From Toxorhynchites rutilus septentrionalis (Eukaryota; Arthropoda; Insecta; Diptera; Culicidae), in the NCBI RefSeq assembly GCF_029784135.1, contig NC_073745.1, forward strand, positions 46,837,116 through 46,901,115: a DNA stretch of 64,000 nt, in the 5' to 3' direction. Made by a program: the position numbers and the translations under genes. Below the pieces are notes generated by a model, which was not told the origin of the DNA, ran no database searches, and worked only from the letters and a program-made list of their open reading frames with translations. How positions within the stretch are numbered: position 1 is the stretch's first letter; every line of letters starts with the position of its first letter. Shown here one piece after another: positions 57,808-64,000 of the stretch.

Positions 57808-58096
57808 CTGGCGCTCCCGTGGCCGAAGGGTTAGCGTCATACCAAACATTCAGGATGTTCGGGTTCGATTCCCGTTCTGGTGGGGGGAATTTTTCGCCAA
57901 AGAGATTTCCTCCGACTTACACTGTGGTCACCCGTATTCTAGAGCTTGCCACTTAGAATGCATTCAAGGCGTGTTATTTGACATAGAAATACTAACTAAC
58001 TAAAGTACTAATAAAAATGACGCAAGTAATACTACGCTAAGACGGCGAAGTTCCTCTAGGAACGCTAGTGCAATTTAAGAAGAAGAAGAAGAATAA
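57808..58096 (+). mobile_element. tRNA-derived SINE, family 2
   Basis: It starts with a tRNA-like head containing the A-box-like GTGGCCGAAGGG and a perfect B-box-like GGTTCGATTCC near 57862, then a ~200-bp body and an (AGA)n-rich tail. The flanks GACATACCGAA (57797-57807) and GACATAACGAA (58097-58107) form an 11-bp target duplication with one mismatch. The sequence is unrelated to the 495-bp family 1 elements. Confidence 0.8.
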
Positions 58097-58107
58097 GACA
58101 TAACGAA

Positions 58108-58823
58108 ATTCATGGTTTGTCAGTACTAGCTCATCAATGACCATTTCAAGAGTTAATGGCCACATTAGAAATACCCAGATGGTCTCCGAATGACCGGCAG
58201 CTCAAACTTTAGATCGAGATATGAGATATGCACGACTACACCTTTAGGTGGATTAAATCAGATTTGGCAACGTTTGAATTATCATTTATATTACTATATG
58301 TGAAGAAATCAGTGAATTTCTATACATTTCGGGCATTATCCTATAGGAAATAATGAAATAAAATTAGATTGATCAATTTCACCCTAATGGCACTATTTTG
58401 GAATTTTCCGCTAAAATTTTCCCAAACTAACGCTCAAGGAAATTTTGCAACAAAACATTTCATAACGTTATGTTTCCTTTGCACCAGTACAGGTTTAAAA
58501 AATAATTGGGTTTAATTTAAACAAACCATATACATATTTACATTTTTCCGAAAATCGTGATCAATTTGCCCCCGGTTTACGGTACGCACTTTACCCCCGA
58601 GTACTTTTGTCCCATTTTATTGTATGCTTCCAAAATCGACTTTAGCGAGTTTTGAACTTTCAGAAAATAATAATTTGAAACTTAAATTCGTTTTCTGCAC
58701 TCGAAACTCACATAAAAATGACAACAAAATGTGCTAAGGGCTATGAAAATTCAAACCACCCGTAATGTTGACGCTTAGTTTTATTTTATTTAGTTGAAAA
58801 ACCTTCCCCATTATGTGGCAGAC
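58108..58823. other. unassigned sequence
   Basis: No gene seen. 58559-58588 (ATCAATTTGCCCCCGGTTTA and on) is shared with 28601-28625, marking a short dispersed repeat. Confidence 0.35.
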
Positions 58824-58825
58824 TA

Positions 58826-60114
58826 AAGGGTGTGTCACATCAAATTGCAACACGGAAAAAACGCTGTAGAAATTCGCCCAGTAGACCGATCCTTTTGAAA
58901 ATTTTAGACAGTAAAATAAAAACTATTAAACAACTTTTGGCATTTTCTTTTTATTCATACTTCGAGCCCAAGCCCGTATGCTCGCACCTTCCTCTTTACC
59001 CCGACCATAAGGTTCTGTACAACGTCAGGTTGTAGTTTTTTTTTAACAGAAATCCATTTTTTCTTGAAGTCCGCCTCCGATTTGACAACTTTTGGGTTCT
59101 TCCGGAGAGCCTACTTCATAATCGCCCAATATTTCTCTATTGGGCGAAGCTCCGGCGCGTTGGGCGGGCTCATTTCGTTTGGCACGAAGGTGACCCCGTT
59201 GGCTTCGTACCACTCCAACACGTCCTTTGAATAGTGGCACGAAGCGAGATCCGGCCAGAAGATGGTCGGGCCCTCGTGCTGCTTCAATAGTGGTAGTAAG
59301 CGCTTCTGTAGGCACTCCTTAAGGTAAACCTGCCCGTTTACCGTGCCGGTCATCACGAAGGGGGCGCTCCGCTTTCCGCAAGAGCAGATCGCTTGCCACA
59401 CCATGTACTTTTTGGCAAACTTGGATAGTTTCTGCTTGCGAATCTACTCCGGAACGCTGAATTTGTCCTCTGCGAAGAAAAACAACAGGCCCGGCAGCTG
59501 ACGAAAGTCCGCTTTGACGTAGGTTTCGTCGTCCATTACCAGGCAATGCGGCTTCGTCAGCATTTCGGTGTACAGCTTCCGGGCTCGCGTCTTCCCCACC
59601 ATGTTTTGCCTTTCGTCACGGTTAGGAGCCTTCTGAACCTTGTATGTACGCAGGCCCTCCCGCTGCTGGACGAATGAACTTTTCAAATTCAGCTTATTGG
59701 CGACATCCCGGACCGAGCTTCTCGGATCACGTCTAAACTGCTTAACTACGCGATTGTGATCTTTTTCACTGGCGGAGCATCCATTTTTGCCGTTCTTCAC
59801 CTTCCGGTCGATGGTTAGGTTTTCGAAGTATCGTTTTAGTACTCTGCTGACCGTGGATTGGACGATTCCCAGCATCTTACCGATGTCCCGATATGACAAC
59901 TCCGGATTCTCGAAATGAGTGCGCAGGATTAATTCACGACGCTCTTTTTCGTTCGACGACATTTTTCCAAATTTACGAAAAATTGACAGTGAACGGTCAA
60001 CGTGATCTATACACTCTTATCTGATTATAAGCGAAAGCTGAAGATATAATTCCTAAAAATTAAATGTCTACAGCGTTCTTTCCGTGATTCCGTGATTTGA
60101 TGTGACACACCCTT
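58826..60114 (-). mobile_element. ITmD37E-type (DD37E) transposon, full length
   Basis: The ends are AAGGGTGTGTCACATCAAAT and its exact inverse, flanked by TA at 58824-58825 and 60115-60116. Length 1289 bp, typical for this mosquito-associated branch of the IS630-Tc1-mariner superfamily. One transposase gene on the minus strand is interrupted by only two stops. Confidence 0.9.
58955..59962 (-). pseudogene. DD37E transposase with two in-frame stops
   Basis: From the ATG at 59962 one frame runs 336 codons to 58955 with stops only at 59444-59446 and 59111-59113. N-terminal helix-turn-helix: MSSNEKERRELILRTHFENP, then YRDIGKMLGIVQSTVSRVLK. Catalytic core: the first Asp in CLVMDDETYVKADF, the second in FWPDLASCHYSK, and Glu in LRPIEKYWAIMK. 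I count 37 residues between the last two, giving DD37E. After the second stop the frame continues ALRKNPKVVKSEADFKKKW to the natural end. Near residue 95 a few residues seem deleted (SFVQQREGL). This is the best preserved transposase in the window, although not functional as it stands. Confidence 0.88.
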
Positions 60115-60116
60115 TA

Positions 60117-62308
60117 TGTTTTTGAACACTTGAGCATATTCACTTCATGGCATATTTAAAAAAAATAAAATATAATGAGGCAATTGAATAGGAAAGTGAC
60201 CATTCCAAAACATTGGAACCCTTTGTAGAATGCTTTTAAAACATTCAGATTATAAATTTATACTTTCAGAATATCCAACATAAATGTTTTTGTATACTAT
60301 ATTAGTAATCAGTATTTCATAATATCCGATAAAAACGTGTTACGTATAAATATTGTATCACTTCCATGCATACAATTCCTTTTAATTTACAAAAAAAAAA
60401 AATATGCAAACTACATTGAACTTCTACACATATTCATCTTTTTTCCAGCAAAATTACCGTTTAAAACCCATTGAAAACGAATCTCATCTGCGTGATAAAT
60501 CATCCGTCCCGGAGTTCGCTTCCAGATCAATTCCATTCCGTGTTTGATATGCAAATTTTTTTTCCACCAGGAAATCGTCTTCGGTCCTGGGAAAATTCCC
60601 ACACTTTTGTTTGTGCAATAAAATAGTGCCGTGTATCGGAATCTGCCTCATCAGCATCCAAACGGCCAAACAACGGACTAGGAAAAAAAAGGATGCGATT
60701 AAACTCATTTGAATAAATTGCTCAGTGTTTTGGAGGTCCTTCCAGACTGTTTCGCTTATGCAACGTATCTTTCCGCATCTGCAAAGATGCTCATCCCTCC
60801 CGAATCGAAGCGCTTCTGATTTCGCCCGTTGCACACGGATGGGACATACGCAATAATTTATGCGCCAAAGGGTTCGCACGCAAGTTCACTTTCGCTTTGC
60901 GAGATTTATTCCGTGTTCATTGCTTTCGCTCGAGAGCTTTCCCCTTTCGGTAATGTGCGAACGATTTCTTGACACAATTGCATGCCTTGAAAGGGGGAAG
61001 GTGTCTTCTGAAGGGATTTTGTCCTGAAAAAGGAGTATTTTGTTGTGTTTCCTGGTGCGTTGTATAGATATTTGCACATCTTGCTGTTGGGACATACTGA
61101 TTTAAGTGAAAACAGAAAATTTTCTCGAAAATGCTGTTCCAACGTTGAAAAACATAATACTGTTTTCATAGATTCATGCAAAATATCGAAAAGTATTCTA
61201 GACAATTTATTATTCCAAGAAAATTGTATTCAGTTAAGACATTCTTCAATAAACCCTTTTCTCGATTGTGCATCATTCACCTTATGCCACGACGGTGTCG
61301 TTGGCAATAGCAATTCTTTGGAGAGGAAAAAAATATGCATAATTTATTCTAATTCTAAACTCTCATAAAAACGTCTCTCTCCCCCTTGCAATCAGCATGA
61401 CACGAAGACATCGCACACAAAAAAAGCGCCAATCTACAAGTTCCTGATCGTTCCCTACCCCGTTTTCGGCGCGACACACGTGATGCACAACAGTATCCGG
61501 TCCAAGGATAACCAGTTAACAGCAAACGTTCGGGAACAACATCAACAACGAAAAAAAAAGTGTCCCAGGCTGGTAGCAGCAGCAGCGAAAATGTATAAAC
61601 AAATGCTCTTCTAACCGTTGCAGGTCTCATGTTCCTTGCGGCAAACCGGCAGGATCTAGGATCAAGGAGCACCAACCGTCATGCTGCTGTTGCTCTTTAA
61701 GGCTCTTCCAGAAGCGAAAACGGCGAGCCCTTGACAAAGGTGTATCGACGGGGGGAGACGCAGGGCAGGGTGTAGCTATTTTGCATACTAATCTAATTTA
61801 AATTCATCATAAAGCCTTGAGGAACGAACGGGGCAAACAATTCGCTCGACGCTTAGCACATGGTTTGGTGTACGTGTAATGCCAATATGCGAGTATGTGC
61901 ACCAAAAATGCCACGGAATGAAAAACTCAACGGTTACAGAAGTGAAAAAAAGCCCGTCTTGGGACGGTGATGAATTCAAAGATTTGTGACAGCCGAATGT
62001 GGTGTTAAATACATCCTTGCCATTTAAATAGCATTTAAAATTCAGAATTTGTCCATTTTAAATGAGTCATTAATTTTATGAGTAAAATATTTGAAATAAC
62101 TTATAATGAGTTCGTAAGCAAAACAGGTAGAAAATAAATAAAATAATCCACATTTTAAGGATATAGAACCGGAACATCTGTATCAATCTACTATTACTAT
62201 TACTTAGCTATTACTCATCTTTGCCACCCTTGCGTTTTGATCACTGCTGAAGATTCCAATGTCATGTTTTGGGTAGATATCATATTATGGCCGATATTTG
62301 CTATACGA
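60117..62308. other. complex unique-looking sequence without a recognised gene
   Basis: 60480-61750 is high-complexity with several overlapping frames (up to 131 codons) lacking domains. 61990-62230 is AT-rich. Possible host non-coding DNA. Confidence 0.35.
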
Positions 62309-63050
62309 GGTCTGTTCAAAAAGTATCGCGACTTTCGAATTTACGCGAGATACGTATACTCGATTCTAGATTTTTGCGGCATTATGTTGGTACTCATGTC
62401 TCTCACTTATGCTGACAAGCACGGCTATTTTGAATGTTCAGTTAATTTTTGAAAACTGCTTTTCTTACACGTGTTTTGGTTCATCTTCGATTTTCGCCTA
62501 TTGACTATCTCTGGAGAAATCCCTTCGTAGTGCTGATGCAAATTCGGCTACGGCTATGGAAGTGCTCAATTGAATGGTATAGAGTGGACCACTCTATCTA
62601 CAAGAGCTGTTCTAAAAGTATCACGATGTTTGTATACCCACGGATTACTTATATTCGATTTCAGTTGTTGACGTGCTCGGGCTTCCGGCACGCTTTACGT
62701 CGTTTATATCTTTTCGTCCCTCCGAGAACATTTTTTCGAACTCCGATAAACATTATTTAGCTCCAAGGCAGGTTCACCAACCAACATTCGGAATGTGTTC
62801 GCGCACTTAATTTTGTTGCTTACACAAAATTTGATACAGATTCTTTGATCCATTTTAGCAATAGGCAAAAATTGAAGATGAACCAAAACACGTGTAAGAA
62901 AAGCAGTTATCAAAAATTTACTGAAGATTCAAAATAGCCGTACTTGTCAGCATAAGTGAGAGACACGAGTACTTATATTGTTAAACCACAAAAAAAAAAT
63001 CTAGAATCGAATATACGTAAACCGCGTAAAATTTTTCAATTTTTTATTTG
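62309..63050 (-). mobile_element. mariner-derived fold-back element
   Basis: It starts at a mariner-type terminal repeat, TACGAGGTCTGTTCAAAAAG. The segment 62340-62515 recurs inverted at about 62865-63030 (for example CTGCTTTTCTTACACGTGTT and its complement), making arms of ~170 bp around ~350 bp. The right arm lies just upstream of a minus-strand transposase start, so the left arm looks like an inverted duplication of the element's own 5' end. The terminal ~30 bp of the right arm are degraded. Confidence 0.65.
62704..62853 (-). pseudogene. mariner transposase N-terminus
   Basis: From the ATG at 62853 the frame reads MDQRICIKFCVSNKIKCANT, then FRMLVGEPALELNNVYRSSK and a stop. This is the first helix-turn-helix of SETMAR-like mariner transposases ('EQRxCIKFCxKxGxxxxETxxML...VYxW'). 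Everything after ~50 residues is missing. It lies in the loop of the fold-back element. Confidence 0.7.
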
Positions 63051-63372
63051 TGTAGATGTTGTACTCGGATGAATTATACAGGTACCTATCGCATTCGGAT
63101 ATTCGCTAAATTCGAGTGAACGTCTTTTGAGTAACTGTCGTTCGGAGAACTGTCTTTCGGTTAAATGTTACATAATCGAATGAACAACTTAATCCTAGGC
63201 ATGGATTTACTTGTCATAAAAAAAGAAGCCTTAATGACTGAAAATATGCTCTGAATAGATAATTGATAATGAGATGCGAAACATAGAAAAGAATACTCCG
63301 AAGTTGTGGAACCATTCTCTTCTGCATGATATCGACTATACAGCCTTGAATCTTAACTAAAATTAAAAACAG

Positions 63373-63440
63373 GACGGACTTGATTGTATATTGTACAGAC
63401 TCCAATTTCTTTTCATACAATCGAATCCTTTATATCAAGG
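63373..63440. repeat. GGACTTGATTGTATA palindromic unit
   Basis: CGGACTTGATTGTATATTG, then 'GACTCCAATTTCTTTTCATA' and 'CAATCGAATCCTTTATAT' are colinear with 38343-38400. It is another solo copy of the GACTCGATTATATAC family. Confidence 0.5.
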
Positions 63441-63446
63441 ATTCTC

Positions 63447-63735
63447 AAACTTTTTTGACGTAGGACTACGTCTTTCATTTCTATACCGGGGTGTAAAATC
63501 AAAGTTTCGATAACGAAAACGTTACGCCGGAGACCGAGACTTTGAGCGTTAAAAGCAACTGAACGAAATGGTATAATAAACACGTCATTCGAAAGATAAA
63601 ATGTCTACGCGTTATATACTTGTTACTTTCTGATCCAAAAACATGTTTCAATAGCTCTAATTGCTTTTAAAACAGGCTATTGAAATCACCAATCGGTATC
63701 TAAGCGAGCGCCGCTCGGAAATCCACTCTCATTCT
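63447..63735 (+). repeat. promoter-bearing dispersed repeat (copy 2)
   Basis: Colinear with 5603-5890, but with TATCTAA in place of TATATAA. After GGAAATCCACTC it differs for ~190 bp (63735-63920) before a CACTCAGTTCTAATTG resembling the initiator region of copy 1. This copy therefore carries an extra segment, or the two represent alternative forms. Confidence 0.55.
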
Positions 63736-64000
63736 TTGTGTGGACACCGACTGGACAACATCGTTGCTGGACGAATTGAATAGCGAGGGATCGAGTGCCT
63801 TTCTCAAGGCAATGAGGGTGGAGAAGTAGTGCAGGTGTAGAGTAAGGTTTTCCAAGGGTCTTTTTCAAGGCAAGAGACGATTGAACTGAAAAAGTTTAAA
63901 CTATCTATAATCAAAAACCGAAATTCACTCAGTTCTAATTGAATATCGATTGGAGCATGTTGTCGCTGTTGTGGAGGAGCTAACTTCGTTCATCATGAAA
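63736..64000 (+). other. unassigned sequence to window end
   Basis: Downstream part of the promoter-bearing repeat, cut off by the window. Its extent and any coding cannot be judged. Confidence 0.3.

Noticed and set aside
57812..57885. Apparent tRNA gene
   Set aside because: Part of a second SINE with target duplication; no proper cloverleaf could be drawn.

Overview
The window reads as accessory, repeat-dense nuclear DNA of a dipteran, most likely a culicine mosquito. It carries a DD37E (ITmD37E-type) Tc1/mariner transposon, a BEL/Pao retrotransposon whose gag starts with a PHD-like finger, two tRNA-derived SINE families, Helitron-like elements with long (TA)n tracts, and TTAA-flanked miniature elements. 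I cannot name the species. No intact host gene was identified. The only long uninterrupted reading frame (867 aa, 14036-16639) belongs to a retrotransposon.

Layout. 0-9 kb is a nest of elements: a deleted hAT (300-1075); a Helitron-like copy on the minus strand whose (TA)n tract was entered by a Tc1 element (1830-3423); and a mariner gene split into 5035-5520 and 7743-8118 by about 2.2 kb of later insertions, one of them a SINE. 10.6-18.1 kb holds two abutting BEL/Pao elements: an old minus-strand one missing most of pol, and a young plus-strand one with 98.7% identical LTRs that keeps gag and protease-like regions but no recognisable reverse transcriptase. 18.7-20.4 kb is a decayed Tc1-like element. 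23.9-28.6 kb holds a (TA)n tract, two head-to-tail Helitron-like copies, a SINE, and a roughly 615-bp satellite-like monomer arranged partly as a giant inverted repeat. 33.5-36 kb holds a hAT-type element with a perfect 8-bp target duplication and a Helitron-like copy with an exact 143-bp internal period. 38-41 kb holds a dispersed AT-rich palindromic family, a mariner fragment, a degenerate second IS630/Tc1-type transposase and a TTAA miniature element. 44-47 kb holds a strong 69-nt hairpin, a non-LTR endonuclease relic and a 171-bp retro-inserted segment. 50.8-52.4 kb holds another TTAA miniature element and a Helitron-like copy. 55.5-60.1 kb holds a pogo-like transposase end, a (GAAGAG)n tract of about 56 units, a second SINE family and a nearly intact DD37E transposon. 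62.3 kb to the end holds a mariner-derived fold-back and further copies of dispersed repeats.

Between these lie complex, non-repetitive-looking blocks (about 20.4-23.4, 29-33.4, 41-43.8, 46.7-50.8, 52.4-55.4 and 60.1-62.3 kb). They have no convincing reading frame and would fit introns or intergenic DNA of a host locus. The mobile elements do not act as one pathway, but several families are present as putative non-autonomous derivatives that would depend on relatives elsewhere in the genome.
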